In this document: positions 13,901 through 26,700 of the stretch, piece after piece
How the letters are laid out: every line of letters starts with the position of its first letter
How positions within the stretch are numbered: the first letter of the stretch is position 1
DNA from: Streptomyces orinoci
GTDB lineage: Bacteria; Actinomycetota; Actinomycetes; Streptomycetales; Streptomycetaceae
NCBI RefSeq assembly: GCF_003121295.1
Contig: NZ_PHNC01000016.1
Coordinates: forward strand, 1-64,000
Reading direction: 5' to 3'
Length of the DNA stretch: 64,000 nucleotides
Translations under genes and position numbers: made by a program
Notes under the pieces: model-generated
The model's database searches: none
Told to the model about the DNA's origin: nothing
What the model saw: only the letters and a program-made list of their open reading frames with translations

Positions 13901-16900
13901 GGTGCGGTGGCTGTTGGTGCTGATGGGGGCGTGCTGGATCTGGTGCATGCTCCGGTATGGGGTTTGGTGCGTTCGGCGCAGGCGGAGAATCCGGACCGGT
14001 TTGTGCTGGTGGACAGCGATGAGGAGCTGGATTTCGCTGGCTTGTGGCCGTTGGCGGTGTGCGGTGAGCCGGAGTTGGCGGTGCGTGACGGGGTGGTGCG
14101 GGTGCCGCGTCTGGCGCATGCTGTGGTTGCCGGGGATGGTCGTGGGTTTGTTGCCGGTGAGGGCACGGTGTTGGTGACGGGTGGTACGGGTGCGCTGGGC
14201 GCCCTGGTGGCTCGTCATCTGGTGGTTGAACACGGTGTGCGGAGTCTGTTGTTGACCAGCCGTCGTGGTTTGGAGGCTTCGGGTGCTGCCGAGTTGGTGG
14301 CGGAGTTGTCGGGGCTGGGTGCTGGGGTGGAGGTTGTGGCGTGTGATGTGGCTGACCGGGGTGCGGTTGCGTCGCTGTTGGAGGGGCGTGTTGTCTCGGC
14401 GGTGGTGCATACCGCGGGTGTGCTGGACGATGCGACGATTGGTTCGCTGACTTCTGAGCGGTTGGATGCGGTGTTGCGTCCGAAGGTGGATGCGGCCTGG
14501 CATCTGCATGAGTTGACTCAGGATCAGGATCTGTCGGCGTTTGTGCTGTTCTCTTCGGCTGCCGGTGTGATGGGTAATCCGGGTCAGGCCAACTATGCGG
14601 CGGGGAACGCTTTCCTGGATGCTTTGGCTGCGTATCGGCGGGCGTGTGGGTTGGTGGGTGTGTCGTTGGCGTGGGGTGCGTGGGCGGAGTCGGGTGGGAT
14701 GGCTGGTTCGCTGGGTGAGGCGGACCGGGAGCGTCTGGCGCGTGCTGGGGCTTCGGGGCTTGGTGATGCGGAGGGTCTGGCGTTGTTCGACGCGGCCGGC
14801 TCCGGCGAGCACGCACTGCTGGTGCCGATGCGGTTGGATCTGGCCGGGATCCGGTCGAGGGCTGCGACGGCCGGGGTGCCGCCGCTGCTGCGTGGGCTGG
14901 TCCGTGTCCCCACCCGCCGCACCACCGCCCAGGCGGCCGGTGCGACGGCAGGAGCGATGGCTCAGCGTCTGGCCGGACTTGGCAAGGAAGACCAGCGCAC
15001 TTTCCTGCTCGGGCTTGTGCGGACCCATGTCGCCGCTGTCCTGGGATTCGAGGACGGTGAAACCATCGAGGCCGAGCGCGCCTTCAAGGAGATGGGTTTC
15101 GACTCGCTCACCGCGGTCGAGCTGCGCAACCAGCTCGGTAAGGCGGTCGATCTGCGGCTGCCGACGACCTTGGTGTTCGACTACCCCAACTCCATGGCGG
15201 TGGCGGACTATCTGCTGGACGAGATCGTTGGGACCGGCCCCGCCGATGCCCAGCCCGTGGCGACCGTCACCGTGACGGATGATGAGCCGATCGCGATTGT
15301 GGGTATGGCGTGCCGTTATCCGGGTGGGGTGAACTCTCCGGAGGATCTGTGGCGGTTGGTGCTGGCGGGGGATGATGCCATTTCCGCTTTCCCGACGGAT
15401 CGTGGTTGGGATCTGGAGGGCATGTTCGATGATGATCCGGATGTCGCGGGTTCGTCGTATGTGCGGGAGGGCGGTTTCCTGTATGACGCGGCGGACTTCG
15501 ATCCGGCGTTCTTCGGGATCTCGCCGCGTGAGGCGTTGGCGATGGACCCGCAGCAGCGGTTGCTGCTGGAGGCGTCCTGGGAGGCCCTGGAGTCGGCGGG
15601 TATCGATCCGTCGTCGCTGCGGGGCAGCCAGACCGGTGTCTTCGCGGGCGTGATGTACCACAACTACGCCTCCCGCCTCTCCGCCGTACCGGAGGAGGTC
15701 GAAGGCTTCCTGGGCACCGGTACCTCGGGCAGCGTTGCCTCGGGCCGGGTTTCCTACACCTTTGGGTTCGAGGGGCCGGCGGTGACGGTGGATACCGCTT
15801 GTTCGTCGTCGCTGGTCGCCTTGCATCTGGCGGGGCAGGCGCTGCGCCGGGGTGAGTGCTCGCTGGCGCTTGCTGGTGGTGTGACGGTGATGCCGACGCC
15901 GGATACCTTCCTGAGCTTCTCCCGTCAGCGCGGTCTCGCGTCGAATGGGCGTTGTAAGGCCTTCGCCGCCGCGGCGGATGGCACGGGGTGGTCCGAGGGT
16001 GTGGGCATGCTGCTGGTGGAGCGGCTGTCGGACGCGGTGCGCAAGGGGCACCGGGTGCTGGGCGTGGTGCGGGGTACGGCCGTCAACCAGGACGGTGCCA
16101 GCAACGGTCTGACGGCGCCCAATGGTCCTTCACAGCAGCGCGTCATCCGCCAGGCACTGGCCACGGCCAAGCTGTCGACGAACGACGTCGATTTGCTGGA
16201 GGCGCATGGCACGGGTACGCGGCTGGGTGACCCGATCGAGGCGCAGGCGCTGCTGGCGACCTATGGGCAAGGACGGTCGGAGGAACAGCCGTTGTGGCTG
16301 GGTTCGATCAAGTCCAACCTGGGTCACACCCAGGCGGCTGCGGGTGTGGCCGGTGTGATCAAGATGGTTCAGGCCATGCGGCACGGCATCATGCCGAAGA
16401 CGCTGCATGTCGATGCGCCGACTCCTGAGGTGGACTGGTCAGCGGGTGCGGTGGAGTTGCTGACCGAGACGCGGGAATGGCCGGAGGCGGGTCGTCCGCG
16501 GCGGGCCGCGGTGTCCTCGTTCGGTATCAGTGGCACCAATGCGCATGTGGTGCTGGAGCAAGCCCCGGAGGCGGCTGTTGCTGCTGCGGAGCCAGTGGTT
16601 GACACGGTGCTGCCGTGGGTGCTGTCGGCGAAGTCGGAGGCGGGGGTCCGGGCCCAGGCGGAGCGGCTGCTGGCGTTCCTGGACGGGCGTTCTGACCTGT
16701 CACCGATCGACATCGGTTATTCGCTTGCGGTCGCGCGGTCGCGGTTCGAGCACCGGGCGGTGGTCGTTGGCGCGGTCCGGGACGAACTGCTGGCGGGCGT
16801 CCGGGCGTTGGCGTCCGGTGAGGTGTCTGGTGCTGTGGTTGCCGGTGGTGCGTCGCGTTCGAAGCTGGCGTTGCTGTTCACGGGGCAGGGCAGTCAGCGG

Positions 16901-19900
16901 GCCGGTATGGGCCGTGAGCTGTATGAGACCTTCCCGGTCTTCGCGGCCGCCTTCAACGAGATCTGCGCTCACCTGGACGAGCGGCTGGGTCGTTCGCTGA
17001 AGGATGTCGTCTTCGGCGATGAGCCCTCTCTGCTGGATCAGACAGCGTTTACTCAGGCGGCCCTGTTCGCTCTGGAAGTTGCTCTGTTCCGGTTGGTGGA
17101 ATCGTGGGGGATGCGGCCGGACTTCCTGATCGGTCACTCAGTCGGGGAGATCGTCGCCGCGCATGTTGCCGGTGTGCTGTCGCTTGCCGATGCGGCGACG
17201 CTGGTGGCGGCTCGTGGGCGGTTGATGCAGGCGCTGCCGACCGGTGGTGCCATGGCGGCCGTGGAGGCCACCGAGGCCGAGGTCGCCGAGTGGATCGCCG
17301 GCCGTGAGGCTGAGGTTGCGATCGCGGCGGTCAACGGCCCTTCGTCCGTAGTGGTTTCGGGTGACGAGGCAGCGGTTGAGCCGGTTGTCGCGCAGGCCCA
17401 GGAGCTGGGCCGGCGGGTGCGTCGCCTGACCGTCAGCCATGCGTTCCATTCCCCCCGTATGGAGCCGATGCTGGAGGACTTCCGCGCGGTGCTCACCGGG
17501 CTGTCCTTCAACACGCCGCAGATTCCGGTGGTTTCGAATGTCACCGGCACGCTGGCCACGGCCGAGGAGCTGTGCTCGCCGGACTACTGGGTGCGTCATG
17601 TCCGTCAGGCGGTCCGTTTCGCCGATGGCATGGCCTACCTCTCCGGTCAGGGCGTAGCCAAGTTCCTGGAGCTGGGCCCGGACGGCATCCTCTCCGGCAT
17701 GGGCCAGCAGTCCGTGCCCGAGGACTCGGTGTTCGCCTCCGTCCTGCGCAAGGACCGCCCGGAGGCCCAGACCCTCACCACCGCTCTCGGCACCATGCAC
17801 GCCCACGGCACCGACCTCAACTGGGAAGGCGTCTTCGCCGGCCGCGCCGCCAAGCGCGTTGAACTGCCCACCTACGCCTTCCAGCACCAGCGCTACTGGC
17901 TCGAAGCCCCCGCATCCGCGGGTGACGCGGTCAGCCTGGGGCTGGGCATCTCGGCCCATGCCCTGCTGGGCGCGGCGGTTGAGCTCCCGGACACGGGCGG
18001 AGCGGTTCTCACCGGACGTCTGTCCGTCCAGGCCCAGCCGTGGCTGGCCGATCACGCGGTGATGGGTTCGGTGATCCTGCCGGGCACCGGCCTGGTGGAG
18101 TTGGCCGTTCACGCCGGTGACCAGGTCGGTTGCGGCACGCTGGACGAGCTGACGCTCCAGGCACCGCTTGTCCTCCCCGAGCGCGGCGGCGTCATGCTCC
18201 GTGTGACCGTGGACGGCGCGGACGAGGACAGCCGTTCCCATGTGCGGATCTACTCCCGCCACGAGACGGCATCGCGTGAAGAGGCATGGACCCTGCATGC
18301 CTCCGGCGTACTGTCCGCCGACGGCAACGCGGCCATCGCCGACCTGACGGTCTGGCCGCCGAACGGCGCGGAGCGCATAGAGCTGTCCGGCCACTACGAG
18401 ACCATGGCGGAGGCCGGTCTCTCCTACGGCCCTGTGTTCCAAGGGCTGAAGTCGGCCTGGCGGCTTGGCGATGAGGTCTTCGCGGAGGTGGCCCTGCCCG
18501 AGGACACGTCCCTCGAGGGCTTCGCTCTGCACCCGGCACTCCTTGACGCCGCTTTGCATGCCATCTCCCTCGGCGAGTACATCACCGGTTCCGCGCAGGT
18601 CCACCTGCCCTTCTCCTGGAGCGGGGTGACCCTGCACGCGACGGGCGCCTCGGCGCTGCGGGTCCGGGTGTCCCCGGCAGAAGGGCAGGCGGTCTCCATC
18701 GCGGTCGCGGACGCGGCCGGTGCTCCGGTTGCCCAGGTCGACTCATTGGTCCTGCGGCCCGTCGATGCCGGTCAGCTGGCGCTGCCCGGTGGCGATGACG
18801 CCTCGAACTCACTGTTCCGGCTGGACTGGACCGAGTTGGACGAGTCCTCGCTTGTAAAGCACCCGACCTATGCCGTGCTCGGAGACATGACCGGTGCCGA
18901 CTACGCGGACCTGGAGGCCCTCGGCGCGGCGCTCGCCTCCGGGAGCGAGATGCCCGGTGTCGTTCTGGTGCCCATGGTGTCGGCCGCTGAGAGCACGGAA
19001 ACCGTGAGCAGCGCCCACCAGGCGGCCCAGCGGTCGCTCACGCTGATGCGGCACTGGCTGAACGAGCAGCGGTTCGCCGACTCGCGTCTGGTCTTTGTGA
19101 CCGGGGGCGCGGTGGCCGCCGGCCCGGGGGACGACATCCGGGACCTGGCGCACGCCCCCGTTTGGGGTCTGGTCCGCTCGGCCCAGTCGGAAAATCCGGA
19201 GCAGTTCGTTCTCCTGGACGTTCACAGCGCCGATACGCTCTCCGACCCCGCTCGACTGGCGGCCCTGGCGGCCACTGGTGAGCCGGAGTTGGCGGTGCGT
19301 GGTGGTGTGGTGCGGGTGCCGCGTTTGGTGCGTGCTGCGGTTGCCGGGGACGGTCGTGGGTTTGTTGCCGGTGAAGGAACTGTGCTGGTGACGGGTGGTA
19401 CGGGTGCCCTGGGTGCTTTGGTGGCTCGTCATCTGGTGGCTGAACACGGTGTGCGGAGCTTGCTGTTGACCAGTCGCCGTGGTTTGGAGGCTTCGGGTGC
19501 TGCCGAGTTGGTGGCGGAGTTGTCGGGGCTGGGTGCTGGGGTGGAGGTTGTGGCGTGTGATGTGGCTGACCGGGGTGCGGTTGCGTCGCTGTTGGAGGGG
19601 CGTGTTGTCTCGGCGGTGGTGCATACCGCGGGTGTGCTGGACGATGCGACGATTGGTTCGCTGACTTCTGAGCGGTTGGATGCGGTGTTGCGTCCGAAGG
19701 TGGATGCGGCCTGGCATCTGCATGAGTTGACTCAGGATCAGGATCTGTCGGCGTTTGTGCTGTTCTCTTCGGCTGCCGGTGTGATGGGTAATCCGGGTCA
19801 GGCAAACTATGCGGCGGGGAACGCTTTCCTGGATGCTTTGGCTGCGTATCGGCGGGCGTGTGGGTTGGTGGGTGTGTCGTTGGCGTGGGGTGCGTGGGCG

Positions 19901-20686
19901 GAGTCGGGTGGGATGGCTGGTTCGCTGGGTGAGGCGGACCGGGAGCGTCTGGCGCGTGCCGGGGCCTCGGGGCTTGGTGATGCGGAGGGTCTGGCGTTGT
20001 TCGACGCGGCCGGCGCCGGCGAGCACGCACTCCTCGTACCGATGCGGTTGGATCTGGCCGGGATCCGGTCGAGAGCTGCGACGGCCGGGGTGCCGCCGCT
20101 GCTGCGTGGGCTGGTCCGTGTCCCCACCCGCCGCACCACCGCGCAGAGCGCGGCGGTGGAGACGCGTTCGCTGGCCGACCGGCTGACCGGTCTGCCGGCC
20201 GATGAGCGCCAAGCCGTTCTCCTCGACCTGGTCCGTACTCAGACGGCTTCCGTGCTGGGCTTCTCCGGCCCCGAGGCCATCGAGCCCAAGCGCGGGTTCC
20301 TGGAGCTCGGCATTGACTCGCTCACTGCCGTCGAACTCCGGAACCAGCTGGGCAAGGCGGCCGATCTACGGCTGTCGGCGACCTTGATCTTCGACTACCC
20401 GACTCCCGCGGCCGTGGCCGACCACCTGGCCGAGGAACTGGGCCAAGGTTCGGCGCCCAGCTCTCACTCCGTGTACAGCGAGATCGACAAGTTGGAGCAG
20501 TTGCTCTCGGCCCTCGCTGACGACGAGACCGAGCGGGCCGGCATCACGGCGCGGCTCAGGGCGGTGATGTCCAAGTGGACCGATGCCGAGACCCGTTCCT
20601 CGCAAACGCTGGCCGATGACGAGCTGGCCTCGGCAACCGCCGATGAGTTGTTCAACCTTCTCGATGACGAACTCGGTCAGGCGTAA
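2..20686 (+). CDS. PKS1: type I modular polyketide synthase, 5' truncated by window edge (modules A-D)
   Basis: The reading frame is already open at base 2, inside a ketosynthase, so the true start lies outside the window; 6894 residues are visible. Four complete or nearly complete modules follow, each KS-AT-DH-KR-ACP. KS motifs TACSSS, HGTGT and NLGHT are present in every module. All four ATs have GHSVGE and HAFH, the malonyl-CoA signature. All four DHs keep HxxxGxxxxP, all KRs keep GGTGALG and the Ser/Tyr active site, and all ACPs keep the DSL serine. No enoylreductase fits between DH and KR. The C-terminus (about 20460-20686) is a helical docking region ending in an acidic [10 protein letters not shown] segment. 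The stop is 36 bp before PKS2. Each module should add a malonyl unit and leave a double bond. Family assignment is certain; product identity is not known. Confidence 0.97.
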   Translation, partial: WEAFERARINPQTLRGTAAGVFVGASAQGYGADADDSGDGSEGYFLTGSQTSVISGRVSYTLGLEGPAVTVDTACSSSLVALHLAVQSLRNGECELALAGGVAVMATPGAFVEFSRQRGLAADGRCKAFSATADGTGWGEGVGLVLLERLSDAQRNGHQVLGLVRGSAVNQDGASNGLSAPNGPSQQRVIRQALATAGLTADEIDAVEAHGTGTRLGDPIEAQALLATYGQEHPADRPLWLGAVKSNLGHTQAASGIAGVIKMVQAMRHGILPRTLHVDEPTPEVDWSTGAVRLLTEARDWPDTGRPRRSAVSSFGVSGTNVHTILEQAPPTPAEQTPADAPAPGRTGTALPWVISARSETALRQQAARLAEFLQDRPGLDPQDIAYSLAVTRSCFEHRAVVTGTGREEVLAALTALANGKPAANATLGTVSPLGAAPLALLFTGQGSQRPGMGRELYETHPSFAAAFDEVCAHLDVHLERPLHEVVFGSEHRGQLDETAFTQAALFALEVALFRLVESWGVRPDFLIGHSVGEIVAAHVAGVLSLEDAATLVAARGRLMQALPAGGAMAAVEATEAEVAEWIAGREAEVAIAAVNGPSSVVVSGDEAAVEAVVAQAQELGRRVRRLTVSHAFHSPRMEPMLEDFRAVLTGLSFNAPQIPVVSNVTGTLATADELCSPDYWVRHVRQAVRFADGMTYLSGQGVGKFLELGPDGILSGMGQQCVSDDAVFASVLRKDRPEAQTLTTAIGTMHAHGTDLDWEGIFAGRAAKRVDLPTYAFQHQRFWLNSATPTGDVNRLGQSATDHPLLGAAIWLPESDGLVLTGWVSAQTHSWIADHTVLGTVLVPGTGLVELAIHAGDRVGCATVDELTLQSPLVLPEQGGLALRVTVEAIDATGRRPVAIHSRPDDAAPDAPWTRHATGFLQQDAPAPSFDLSVWPPQGAQPVAIDTAYDQLAAAGFGYGPVFQGMKSAWRLGDEIFAEVALPEGTATDGFGLHPALFDAALHAASLAGTEAIDTGLPFAWTGVTLHATGASALRVRLSSGPAGGLSIALADGTGAPVASAESLVFRPVTAEQLTAGGTTDTDSLFRVEWTPLPTPVTGTDTATWAVLGGDDHLPAELDGAARYPDLAALATALDAAAPTPRLVIAPLTAPADGTQDTAAQAHSAARHALAMVRDFLADERLLDARLVFLTSGAIATRAGEDVPGLAHATVWGLVRSAQAENPDRFLLLDMEPGNPAGLGRALAAATGSGEPELALRAGELKAPRLARAHAPADPASQTFTAGDGTVLVTGGTGALGALVARHLVTRHGVTNLLLTSRRGLQAEGARELAAELSGLGAEVEIAACDVSDRDALAVLLADRPLTAVVHIAGVIDDGVIASLTPERLAAVLRPKVDAAWHLHQLTRDRELSAFVLFSSAAGVLGGPGQGNYAAANVFLDALAAHRRAHGLAATSLAWGLWEQNGGMTAELADTDVNRMNRAGIEGLPAEQGLALFDAGSAADEALLVPMRFDLAEARARAITTGVPPLLRALVRVPARRTARSGDAPSGALGQRLAGLPEAERHPAVLELVRTHVAAVLGHGGPEAIEPGWAFKELGFDSLTAVELRNQLSTAVGLRLPATLVFDYPTPLVLTDFLLAEALGAVTTAGAAPASPAASRADDEPIAIVGMACRYPGGVTSPEDLWRLLVNGEDAVSVFPADRGWAPEDQFVDDYQLKGGFLYDAAEFDPAFFGISPREALAMDPQQRLLLEASWEALESAGIDPASLRGSQTGVFAGVMYHNYAARLTEVPDEVGGFLGTGNSSSVVSGRVSYTFGFEGPAVTVDTACSSSLVALHLAGQALRRGECSLALAGGVTVMPTPDTFIDFAIQGGLARDGRCKPFAAAADGTGWSEGVGILLVERLSDALRNGHRVLGVVRGTAINQDGASNGLTAPNGPSQQRVIRRALAEAGLSAADVDAVEAHGTGTTLGDPIEAQALLATYGQERPEERPLWLGAIKSNLGHTQAAAGVAGVIKMVLAMRHGVLPKTLHLDEPTPHVDWSAGAVELLAETREWPEVGRPRRAAVSSFGISGTNAHVVLEQAPEAAITAAEPVVGAAPVAWVVSAKSEAGVRSQAERLLAFLEERAGLSPVDLGYSLAVARSRFEHRAVVVGAERDELIAGVRALASGEVSSAVVGGSVARGRLALLFTGQGSQRAGMGRELYETFPVFADAFNEVCAHLDEQLDRSLKDVVFGDGSSLLDQTAFTQAALFALEVALFRLVESWGVRPDFLIGHSVGEIVAAHVSGVLSLEDAATLVAARGRLMQALPTGGAMAAVEATEAEVAGWIAGREAEIAIAGVNGPSSVVVSGGEAAVEAVVAQGQELGRRVRRLTVSHAFHSPRMEPMLEDFRSAIAELSFNAPQTPVVSNVTGTLATAEELCSPDYWVRHVRQAVRFADGMAYLSGQGVDKFLELGPDGILSGMGQQSVSEGAVFASVLRKDRPEAQTLTTAIGTMHAHGTDLDWEGVFAGRAAKRVELPTYAFQHQHFWLEGGKAAGDASGLGQTVTGHPLLGAVVTVPATDTVVLTGRLSTVTHPWLADHAVAGTVILPGTALVELAVHAGDQVGCDTVEELTLQAPLVLPERGGVAVRVTVEAEEQTGRHRIAVYSRPADAEPDAAWTVHATGALVNAPAAPALSGPAAWPPQGADPIAIDGFYEGMAEAGLSYGPVFQGLKSAWRLGDEVFAEVTLPEGTATDGYGLHPALFDAALHAIALGGYVTDPDHAHLPFSWNEVALHATGATELRVRVMPAGTDAVSLEIADGAGAPVATVGALIVRPASDEAASARIGHRESAFQVDWTALSLPDAEPGPFSVLNSPSELEQAVGAEAVFVPLAAEFPASEPVSRIHRAVHLALEWVQVFTADERFADARLVFVTKGAMATEAGEGISDPVHSSVWGLVRSAQSEYPDRFVLVDTDGDGPLDAKRLWPLVVSGEPELAVRGGVVRVPRLARAALAEGGNPFAAGEGTVLVTGGTGALGALVARHLVAEHGVRSLLLTSRRGMEAQGATELVAELSEQGVQVEVAACDVADRDALSALLAGRSLSAVVHTAGVLDDATIGSLTPERLDAVLRPKADAAWHLHELTRDRELSAFVLFSSAAGVLGSPGQGNYAAANASLDALALYRRSLGLPAVSLAWGAWASVGGMAGELGETNEARMNRAGIAGLSAAEGLSLFDLGCSAEQALLVPMRIDLAGIRAAAATAGVPPLLRGLVRTPLRRTARATTMETSALAQRLSGLTAEARLGALLEIVRTHVASVLGHAGPEAIEPEAVFKELGFDSLTAVELRNQLAAATGLRLPATLVFDYPSSTAVAEYLLAEVLGTQPEAGAPAMMRRAADDDPVVIVGMACRYPGGVNSPDDLWRLLMAGGDAISAFPADRGWDLEGIFTPDPDRPEVSYLPEGGFLHGAGDFDPVFFGISPREALAMDPQQRLLLEASWEALESAGIDPSSLRGSQTGVFAGVMYHNYASRLTEVPEELAGFLGNGSASSVVSGRVSYTFGFEGPAVTVDTACSSSLVALQLAAQALQRGDCSLALVGGVTVMPTPDTFANFSLQRGLAVDGRCKPFAAAADGTGWSEGVGMLLVERLSDARRNGHQVLAVVRGTAVNQDGASNGLTAPNGPSQQRVIRRALAEAGLSAADVDAVEAHGTGTRLGDPIEAQALLATYGQGRSEEQPLWLGSIKSNLGHTQAAAGVAGVIKMVLAMRHGIMPKTLHVDAPSPEVDWSAGAVELLTEAREWPEVGRPRRAAVSSFGISGTNAHVVLEQAPEAAVAAVEPVVDTVLPWVVSAKSEAGVRSQAERLVAFLEERAGLSPVDVGYSLAVARSRFEHRAVVVGADRDELLAGVRALAAGEISGAVTMGSASRSKLALLFTGQGSQRAGMGRELYETFPVFAAAFNEICAHLDERLGRSLKDVVFGDEPSLLDQTAFTQAALFALEVALFRLVESWGVRPDFLIGHSVGEIVAAHVSGVLSLEDAATLVAARGRLMQALPTGGAMAAVEATEAEVAEWIAGREAEVAIAAVNGPSSVVVSGDEDAVEAVVAQAQELGRRVRRLTVSHAFHSPRMEPMLEDFRSAIAELSFNAPSIPVVSNVTGTLATAEELCSPDYWVRHVRQAVRFADGMTYLSGQGVARFLELGPDGILSGMGQQSVSEGAVFASVLRKDRPEAQTFTTAIGTMHAHGTDLDWDGVFAGRAAKRVALPTYAFQHQRYWLEASASAGDVTSLGLGSAGHALLGAAVELPDSGGVVLTGRLSVQAQPWLAEHAVMGSVLLPGTGLVELAIHAGDQVGCGYLEELMLQAPLVLPEHGGRAVRVTVETEEGTDRGRVVIHSRAESPDEPWTLHAVGVLTATSAATGTDLTVWPPEGAEELEIGETFYAGLAEAGLSYGPVFQGLKSAWRLGDEVFAEVALPEDTSIEGFALHPALLDAALHAVSLGEFVDQNQAHLPFSWNGVTLYATGASALRVRLTKAGERNAVALTVADASGAAVAHVDSLVLRPAAPGETSEGSGWVGDSLFRVDWATMAIPTVTPGTSAVLSGAFDLNQAVGAEVIYVPLLSAHGTQSLADEAHHAVGRVLGLVQRFLDDERFAGSRLVFVTRGAVAVGADGGVLDLVHAPVWGLVRSAQAENPDRFVLVDSDEELDFAGLWPLAVCGEPELAVRDGVVRVPRLAHAVVAGDGRGFVAGEGTVLVTGGTGALGALVARHLVVEHGVRSLLLTSRRGLEASGAAELVAELSGLGAGVEVVACDVADRGAVASLLEGRVVSAVVHTAGVLDDATIGSLTSERLDAVLRPKVDAAWHLHELTQDQDLSAFVLFSSAAGVMGNPGQANYAAGNAFLDALAAYRRACGLVGVSLAWGAWAESGGMAGSLGEADRERLARAGASGLGDAEGLALFDAAGSGEHALLVPMRLDLAGIRSRAATAGVPPLLRGLVRVPTRRTTAQAAGATAGAMAQRLAGLGKEDQRTFLLGLVRTHVAAVLGFEDGETIEAERAFKEMGFDSLTAVELRNQLGKAVDLRLPTTLVFDYPNSMAVADYLLDEIVGTGPADAQPVATVTVTDDEPIAIVGMACRYPGGVNSPEDLWRLVLAGDDAISAFPTDRGWDLEGMFDDDPDVAGSSYVREGGFLYDAADFDPAFFGISPREALAMDPQQRLLLEASWEALESAGIDPSSLRGSQTGVFAGVMYHNYASRLSAVPEEVEGFLGTGTSGSVASGRVSYTFGFEGPAVTVDTACSSSLVALHLAGQALRRGECSLALAGGVTVMPTPDTFLSFSRQRGLASNGRCKAFAAAADGTGWSEGVGMLLVERLSDAVRKGHRVLGVVRGTAVNQDGASNGLTAPNGPSQQRVIRQALATAKLSTNDVDLLEAHGTGTRLGDPIEAQALLATYGQGRSEEQPLWLGSIKSNLGHTQAAAGVAGVIKMVQAMRHGIMPKTLHVDAPTPEVDWSAGAVELLTETREWPEAGRPRRAAVSSFGISGTNAHVVLEQAPEAAVAAAEPVVDTVLPWVLSAKSEAGVRAQAERLLAFLDGRSDLSPIDIGYSLAVARSRFEHRAVVVGAVRDELLAGVRALASGEVSGAVVAGGASRSKLALLFTGQGSQRAGMGRELYETFPVFAAAFNEICAHLDERLGRSLKDVVFGDEPSLLDQTAFTQAALFALEVALFRLVESWGMRPDFLIGHSVGEIVAAHVAGVLSLADAATLVAARGRLMQALPTGGAMAAVEATEAEVAEWIAGREAEVAIAAVNGPSSVVVSGDEAAVEPVVAQAQELGRRVRRLTVSHAFHSPRMEPMLEDFRAVLTGLSFNTPQIPVVSNVTGTLATAEELCSPDYWVRHVRQAVRFADGMAYLSGQGVAKFLELGPDGILSGMGQQSVPEDSVFASVLRKDRPEAQTLTTALGTMHAHGTDLNWEGVFAGRAAKRVELPTYAFQHQRYWLEAPASAGDAVSLGLGISAHALLGAAVELPDTGGAVLTGRLSVQAQPWLADHAVMGSVILPGTGLVELAVHAGDQVGCGTLDELTLQAPLVLPERGGVMLRVTVDGADEDSRSHVRIYSRHETASREEAWTLHASGVLSADGNAAIADLTVWPPNGAERIELSGHYETMAEAGLSYGPVFQGLKSAWRLGDEVFAEVALPEDTSLEGFALHPALLDAALHAISLGEYITGSAQVHLPFSWSGVTLHATGASALRVRVSPAEGQAVSIAVADAAGAPVAQVDSLVLRPVDAGQLALPGGDDASNSLFRLDWTELDESSLVKHPTYAVLGDMTGADYADLEALGAALASGSEMPGVVLVPMVSAAESTETVSSAHQAAQRSLTLMRHWLNEQRFADSRLVFVTGGAVAAGPGDDIRDLAHAPVWGLVRSAQSENPEQFVLLDVHSADTLSDPARLAALAATGEPELAVRGGVVRVPRLVRAAVAGDGRGFVAGEGTVLVTGGTGALGALVARHLVAEHGVRSLLLTSRRGLEASGAAELVAELSGLGAGVEVVACDVADRGAVASLLEGRVVSAVVHTAGVLDDATIGSLTSERLDAVLRPKVDAAWHLHELTQDQDLSAFVLFSSAAGVMGNPGQANYAAGNAFLDALAAYRRACGLVGVSLAWGAWAESGGMAGSLGEADRERLARAGASGLGDAEGLALFDAAGAGEHALLVPMRLDLAGIRSRAATAGVPPLLRGLVRVPTRRTTAQSAAVETRSLADRLTGLPADERQAVLLDLVRTQTASVLGFSGPEAIEPKRGFLELGIDSLTAVELRNQLGKAADLRLSATLIFDYPTPAAVADHLAEELGQGSAPSSHSVYSEIDKLEQLLSALADDETERAGITARLRAVMSKWTDAETRSSQTLADDELASATADELFNLLDDELGQA
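4975..10060 (+). other. PKS module B: KS-AT(malonyl)-DH-KR-ACP
   Basis: The KS runs about 4975-6240, AT 6540-7575, DH 7630-8440, KR 9005-9740 and ACP 9840-10060. The DH has [10 protein letters not shown] and the second-half Asp in HPALFDAAL. The KR has VLDD (B-type) and SSAAG...GNYAAAN. The KS has an unusual FAIQGGLA in place of the FSRQRGLA of its relatives, outside the catalytic residues. All catalytic motifs are intact, so full keto-reduction and dehydration are expected. Confidence 0.94.
10120..15215 (+). other. PKS module C: KS-AT(malonyl)-DH-KR-ACP
   Basis: The KS runs about 10125-11405, AT 11705-12745, DH 12795-13610, KR 14160-14890 and ACP 14985-15215. The DH motif is [10 protein letters not shown]. 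The KR has VLDDAT and [11 protein letters not shown]. The ACP reads MGFDSL where the other modules read LGFDSL or similar. From 13807 to the end of the KR the sequence is nearly identical to module E. All domains look active. Confidence 0.94.
13807..14937 (+). repeat. KR-region repeat, module C copy (pairs with 24511-25641)
   Basis: This 1131-bp stretch covers the KR N-terminal half, catalytic KR and post-KR linker. It aligns without indels to 24511-25641 at a constant offset of 10704 bp. It is rich in TTG and T-ending codons compared with flanking sequence, consistent with a shared, recently copied segment. Confidence 0.85.
15284..15690 (+). repeat. KS N-terminal repeat, module D copy (pairs with 25988-26394)
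   Basis: This 407-bp segment encodes the KS N-terminus up to SRLSAVP and matches 25988-26394 at the same 10704-bp offset as the module C/E KR repeat. The intervening ACP and linker keep length but diverge in sequence. Confidence 0.8.
19308..20238 (+). repeat. KR-region repeat, module D copy (pairs with 30051-30981)
   Basis: This 931-bp segment aligns without indels to 30051-30981 at an offset of 10743 bp, from the VVRVPR segment through the KR to the first helix of the ACP. Its core is also shared with modules C and E, making four near-identical KRs. Confidence 0.85.
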
Positions 20687-20722
20687 CCCGTAAGTCGTAG
20701 TCCTCACAGTGGAGTTATCTCA

Positions 20723-23700
20723 GTGTCGAACGAAGAAAAGCTGGTTGACTACCTCAAGCGGGCGACAGCTGACCTGCGCGAGACCCGCCGCCGCCTCCGC
20801 GAGGCGGAGGGCAAGTGGCAGGAGCCGATAGCCATCATCGGCATGAGCTGCCGCTACCCCGGCGGGGTCAGCTCGCCCGAGGAGCTGTGGCGGCTGCTCA
20901 TGGACGGCCGGGACGGGATCTCCGAGGTACCGGCCGACCGTGACTGGGACCTGGAGAACCTTGCCGTTCCGGGTGATGAGGGAGAGGGCGGGACACGTCT
21001 TCCCCAGGGCGGATTCCTGGAAGGGGCCGGTCACTTCGACCCCACCTTCTTCCGGATCTCGCCACGAGAGGCGCTGGCCACCGACCCGCAGCAGCGGTTG
21101 CTGCTGGAGGCGTCCTGGGAGGCCCTGGAGTCGGCGGGCATCACCCCAGAGACGCTGCGGGGCAGCAAGACCGGCGTTTTCGCCGGTCTGATGAACAACA
21201 CCGACTACACGCCTGCCCTGGACGCGATACCGGAGGGTGTGGAGGGCTTCCTCGGTACGGGCAGCTCCGGCAGCGTGGCCTCCGGACGAGTCGCCTACAC
21301 CCTGGGACTGGAGGGGCCGGCCGTCACCGTTGACACCGCCTGCTCCTCATCCCTGGTGGCGCTGCACCTCGCTGCGCTGGCGCTGCGCAACGGTGACTGC
21401 ACCCTCGCACTCGCCGGTGGCGCCACCGTGATGGCAACCCCCGGCACCTACCTGGAGTTCAGCCGTCAACGAGGACTGGCGGCGGACGGCCGGTGCAAGT
21501 CCTTCGCCAATGCGGCGGACGGCACCGGGTTCTCCGAAGGCGTCGGCATGCTGCTGGTGGAGCGGCTGTCGGACGCGCTGCGCCACGGTCACCCGGTCCT
21601 GGCCGTAGTGCGTGGTACGGCCGTCAACCAGGACGGCGCGAGCAGCGGGCTCACGGCCCCCAACGGGCCCTCCCAGCAGCGGGTGATCCGCCAGGCCCTG
21701 ACCAACGCCGGCCTGTCCACGGCGGATGTGGACGTGGTGGAGGCGCATGGTACGGGTACGCGGCTGGGTGACCCGATCGAGGCGCAGGCGCTGCTGGCCA
21801 CCTATGGGCGAGGCCGGGACAAGGACCAGCCGCTGTGGCTGGGTTCGATCAAGTCCAACCTGGGCCACACCCAGGCGGCCGCCGGCGTGGCCGGTGTGAT
21901 CAAGATGGTGCTGGCCCTGCGGCAGGGGGTCATCCCCAAGACGCTGCATGTTGACCAGCCCACCTCGGAAGTGGACTGGTCGGCCGGCGCGGTGGAACTG
22001 CTGACGGAGGCGAAGGAATGGCCGGAGCTCGAGCGTCCGCGCCGGGCCGCGGTCTCGTCCTTCGGCATCAGCGGCACCAATGCGCATGTAGTGCTCGAAC
22101 AGGCTCCCGCGGAGGAGCACACGCGGGAAGAACCGTCGGTCTCCGGGGCCGCGACCCCCTGGGTGGTTTCCGCCAGGACCGAGGCAGGTTTGCGGGCACA
22201 GGCGGAGCGCCTGCTCACCAGGGTGAGCGAGCGGCCCGAGCTGTCGCCCGTCGATGTGGGCTACTCGCTCGCCGTGACCCGTTCCCGCTTCGAGCACCGG
22301 GCGGTCCTTACCGGGGCTTCCCGGGACGAACTGCTGGCTGGACTGCGGGCCGTGGCCGAGGGGCAGGTCGTCTCATCCGCGGTGACCGGTTACGCGGAAC
22401 CGGGCAAGCTGGCGTTGTTGTTCACGGGGCAGGGCAGTCAGCGGGCCGGTATGGGCCGTGAGCTGTATGAGACCTTCCCGGTGTTCGCGGCCGCGTTTGA
22501 CGAGGTGTGCGTTCACCTTGATGAGCGGCTGGGCCGTTCGCTGAAGGATGTCGTCTTCGGCGATGAGTCCTCCCTGGACCAAACCGCGTTTACTCAGGCG
22601 GCGTTGTTCGCTCTGGAAGTTGCTCTGTTCCGGTTGGTGGAGTCGTGGGGGGTGCGGCCGGACTTCCTGATCGGTCACTCGGTCGGCGAGATCGTTGCCG
22701 CGCATGTGTCGGGTGTGCTGTCGCTTGAGGATGCGGCGACGCTGGTCGCGGCCCGTGGCAGTTTGATGCAGGCCCTGCCGGCGGGCGGTGCCATGGCGGC
22801 CGTTGAGGCTGCTGAGGACGAGGCGGCTGGATGGGTTGCCGGGCACGAGACTGAGGTTGCGATCGCAGCGGTCAACGGCCCGTCGTCCATAGTGGTTTCC
22901 GGGGACGAGGCCGCGGTTGAACAGGTGATGGAGCAGGCCCGTGCGGCGGGCCGGCGGGTGCGTCGCCTGACGGTGAGCCATGCGTTCCACTCACCGCGGA
23001 TGGAGCCGATGCTGGAGGACTTCCGGGCGGTGCTCACCGGGCTGTCCTTCAACGCGCCGTCGATCCCCCTGGTCTCCAACGTCACCGGGACGTTGGCCAC
23101 CGCTGAGGAGCTGTGCTCGCCGGACTACTGGGTGCGTCATGTCCGCCAGGCGGTGCGTTTCGGCGATGGCATGGCCTGCTTGTCAGGCCAGGGCGTGGAG
23201 CGTTTCCTGGAGCTGGGTCCGGATGGGGTGCTGACCGGCATGGGGCAGCAGTGTGTGCCCGCAGGCGCGGTCTTCGCCGCCGCCCTCCGCAAGGACCGTT
23301 CCGAGTCTCAGGCGCTCACCATGGCCGTGGGTACCCTGCACGCCCATGGTGTGGACCTCGACTGGGAGGCTGTGTTCGCCGGCCGCGCCGCCAAGCGCGT
23401 TGAACTGCCCACCTACGCCTTCCAACGTGAGAACTACTGGCTTCAGTCGTCAGCCGAGACGCCTGGTGATGTGCACACCCTGGGACTCGGCTCCGCCAAT
23501 CACCCACTGCTGGGCGCGGCGGTTGAACTGCCTGAATCTCAAGACCTCGTGCTGACCGGGCGTTTGTCGCGTCAATCTCATCCGTGGCTCGGTGACCACG
23601 AGGTGATGGGTGCGGTCTTTGTGCCGGGGACTGCTTTGGTTGATATGGCGGTTCATGCTGGTGATCAGGTGGGTTGTGACTGTGTTGAGGAGTTGACGCT

Positions 23701-26700
23701 TCAGGCGCCGCTTGTTGTTCCTGCGCGTGGTGGGGTTGCGGTGCGGGTGTCGGTGGGTGCGGTGGATGAGTCGGGGCGTTGTCGTGTCGCGATTTATTCG
23801 CGGGTGGGTGTGGAGCCGGATGCGTCGTGGGTGTTGCATGCCAGTGGTGTGCTGGCCCGTGGTGCGGGTGGCGATGTGGGTGGTGATCTGGGGGTGTGGC
23901 CGCCGGAGGGTGCTGAGCCGGTGGTGGTGGAGGGGTTGTATGACGGTCTTGCGGAGGCGGGGTTGTCGTATGGCCCGGTGTTCCAAGGGCTGAGGTCGGC
24001 CTGGCGGCTGGGTGATGAGGTCTTTGCGGAGGTGGCGCTGCCTGAGGGCACATCCGCGGAGGGTTTTGGTCTGCATCCTGCGTTGCTTGATTCGGCGCTG
24101 CATGCGGTGGCGTTGGGCGGGTTTGTGGAGGAGGCGGATCGTGCGCATCTGCCGTTCTCCTGGAGCGGGGTGTCGCTTTATGCGACCGGTGCGCGGGAAT
24201 TGCGGGTGCGGGTGGCCAAGGCCGGTACCAGCGCGGTGTCTTTGAGCATTGCGGATTCCAGTGGTGCACGGGTGGCGTCCGTGGAGTCCCTGATGCTCCG
24301 GCCCCTCGACCCCGAACGATTCGCCGACGCGAACCGGGGAGTTGGCGAGAGTCTGTTCCAGATTTCATGGAGCGATATAAGCCGTCCCACCGGTGAGCCG
24401 GGCTCCTGGGCGGTACTCAACGGGGACCTCTCACTGGACCTCCCCGAAATTCCCGAAGTCATTTTCGCCCCGCTGATGGAGCAGCGCACTGAGACGGACC
24501 CGGTTTCCCGGGCTCATCATGCGGTTGGCCGGGTGCTGGGTCTGGTGCAGCGGTTCCTTGATGATGAGCGGTTTGCCGGTTCGCGTTTGGTGTTTGTGAC
24601 GCGGGGTGCGGTGGCTGTTGGTGTTGATGGGGGTGTGCTGGATCTGGTGCATGCTCCGGTGTGGGGTTTGGTGCGTTCGGCGCAGGCGGAGAATCCGGAT
24701 CGGTTTGTGCTGGTGGACAGCGATGAGGAGCTGGATTTCGCTGGTTTGTGGCCGTTTGCGGTGTGCGGTGAGCCGGAGTTGGCTCTTCGCGACGGGGTGG
24801 TGCGGGTGCCGCGTCTGGTGCGTGCTGCGGTTGCCGGGGACGGTCGTGGGTTTGTTGCCGGTGAGGGCACGGTGTTGGTGACGGGTGGTACGGGTGCCCT
24901 GGGCGCCCTGGTGGCCCGTCATCTGGTGGTCGAACACGGTGTGCGGAGCTTGCTGTTGACGAGCCGCCGTGGTCTGGAGGCCCGTGGTGCTGCCGAGTTG
25001 GTGGCGGAGCTGTCTGAGCTTGGTGCCCGGGTGGAGGTTGTGGCGTGTGATGTGGCTGACCGGGGTGCGGTTGCGTCGCTGTTGGAGGGGCGTGTTGTCT
25101 CGGCGGTGGTGCATACCGCGGGTGTGCTGGACGATGCGACGATTGGTTCGCTGACTTCTGAGCGGTTGGATGCGGTGTTGCGTCCGAAGGTGGATGCGGC
25201 CTGGCATCTGCATGAGTTGACTCAGGATCAGGATCTGTCGGCGTTTGTGCTGTTTTCTTCGGCTGCCGGTGTGATGGGTAATCCGGGTCAGGGCAACTAT
25301 GCGGCGGGTAATGCCTTCTTGGATGCTTTGGCTGCGTATCGGCGGGCGTGTGGGCTGGTGGGTGTGTCGTTGGCGTGGGGTGCGTGGGCGGAGTCGGGTG
25401 GGATGGCTGGTTCGCTGGGTGAGGCGGACCGGGAGCGTCTGGCGCGTGCCGGGGCCTCGGGGCTTGGTGATGCGGAGGGTCTGGCGTTGTTCGACGCGGT
25501 CGGCGCCGGCGAGCACGCACTGCTGGTGCCGATGCGGTTGGATCTGGCCGGGATCCGGTCGAGGGCTGCGACGGCCGGGGTGCCGCCGCTGCTGCGCGGT
25601 CTGGTCCGTGTCCCCACCCGCCGCACCACCGCCCAGGCGGCGTTGAGTGAACGTGGGAGTTGGGCGAACCGCGTTGCCGCAATGCCTGCGGATCAGCGTC
25701 GGGCCGCCGCCCTGGAACTTGTCCGAAGCCGCGTCGCCGCGGTGCTCGCATTCCCGAATGCCGATGCGGTGGAGCCCAAGAAGGCTTTCACGGAATTCGG
25801 CTTCGACTCCCTGACGGCGGTCGAGTTCCGCAACCAGCTTGCGTTGGCCACCGGTTTGCGGTTGCCGGCCACCCTTCTCTTCGACTACCCCAACTCCGCT
25901 TCCGTGGCCGAATATCTGGTCTCGGAGATTACCGGTGCGGAGGACCGGGCCGTCGTCGTGGCATCCGCGGGCTCTCATCCCGATGACGAGCCGATCGCGA
26001 TTGTGGGTATGGCGTGCCGTTATCCGGGTGGGGTGAACTCCCCGGAGGATCTGTGGCGGTTGGTGCTGGCGGGGGATGATGCCATTTCCGCTTTCCCGAC
26101 GGATCGTGGCTGGGATCTGGAGGGCATGTTCGACGATGATCCGGATGTCGCGGGTTCGTCGTATGTGCGGGAGGGCGGTTTCCTGTATGACGCGGCGGAC
26201 TTCGATCCGGCGTTCTTCGGGATCTCGCCGCGTGAGGCGTTGGCGATGGACCCGCAGCAGCGGCTGTTGCTGGAGGCGTCCTGGGAGGCGCTGGAGTCGG
26301 CGGGTATCGATCCGTCGTCCCTGCGGGGCAGCCAGACCGGTGTCTTCGCGGGCGTGATGTACCACAACTACGCCTCCCGCCTCTCCGCCGTACCTGATGA
26401 AGTCGAAGGCTTCCTTGGTACCGGCAACACCGGCAGCGTGGCGTCCGGCCGGGTTTCCTACACCTTTGGGTTCGAGGGGCCGGCGGTGACGGTGGACACG
26501 GCGTGTTCGTCGTCGCTGGTCGCCCTGCATCTGGCCGGGCAGGCGCTGCGTCAGGGTGAGTGCTCGCTGGCCCTGGCCGGCGGCGTCACGGTCATGCCGA
26601 CACCCGACACCTTCCTGAGCTTCTCCCGCCAGCGCGGCCTTGCCTTTGACGGACGTTGCAAGGCCTTCGCCGCCGCGGCGGATGGCACGGGATGGTCCGA

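Larger units (their letters stand above)
15278..20420 (+). other. PKS module D: KS-AT(malonyl)-DH-KR-ACP
   Basis: The KS runs about 15281-16560, AT 16860-17895, DH 17945-18760, KR 19375-20110 and ACP 20200-20420. The DH motif is [10 protein letters not shown]. The ACP reads LGIDSL. The N-terminal part of the KS is nearly identical to module F, and the KR region matches module F at a slightly different offset, which points to separate exchanges. All catalytic residues are present. Confidence 0.94.
20821..25915 (+). other. PKS module E: KS-AT(malonyl)-DH-KR-ACP
   Basis: The KS runs about 20821-22100, AT 22405-23435, DH 23490-24300, KR 24865-25590 and ACP 25690-25910. The KS has [15 protein letters not shown], where all other modules have [15 protein letters not shown]; the changes are close to the acyl channel but not at Cys-His-His. 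The DH motif is [10 protein letters not shown]. Its DH second half is almost the same sequence as in module F. The ACP reads FGFDSL. Confidence 0.93.
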
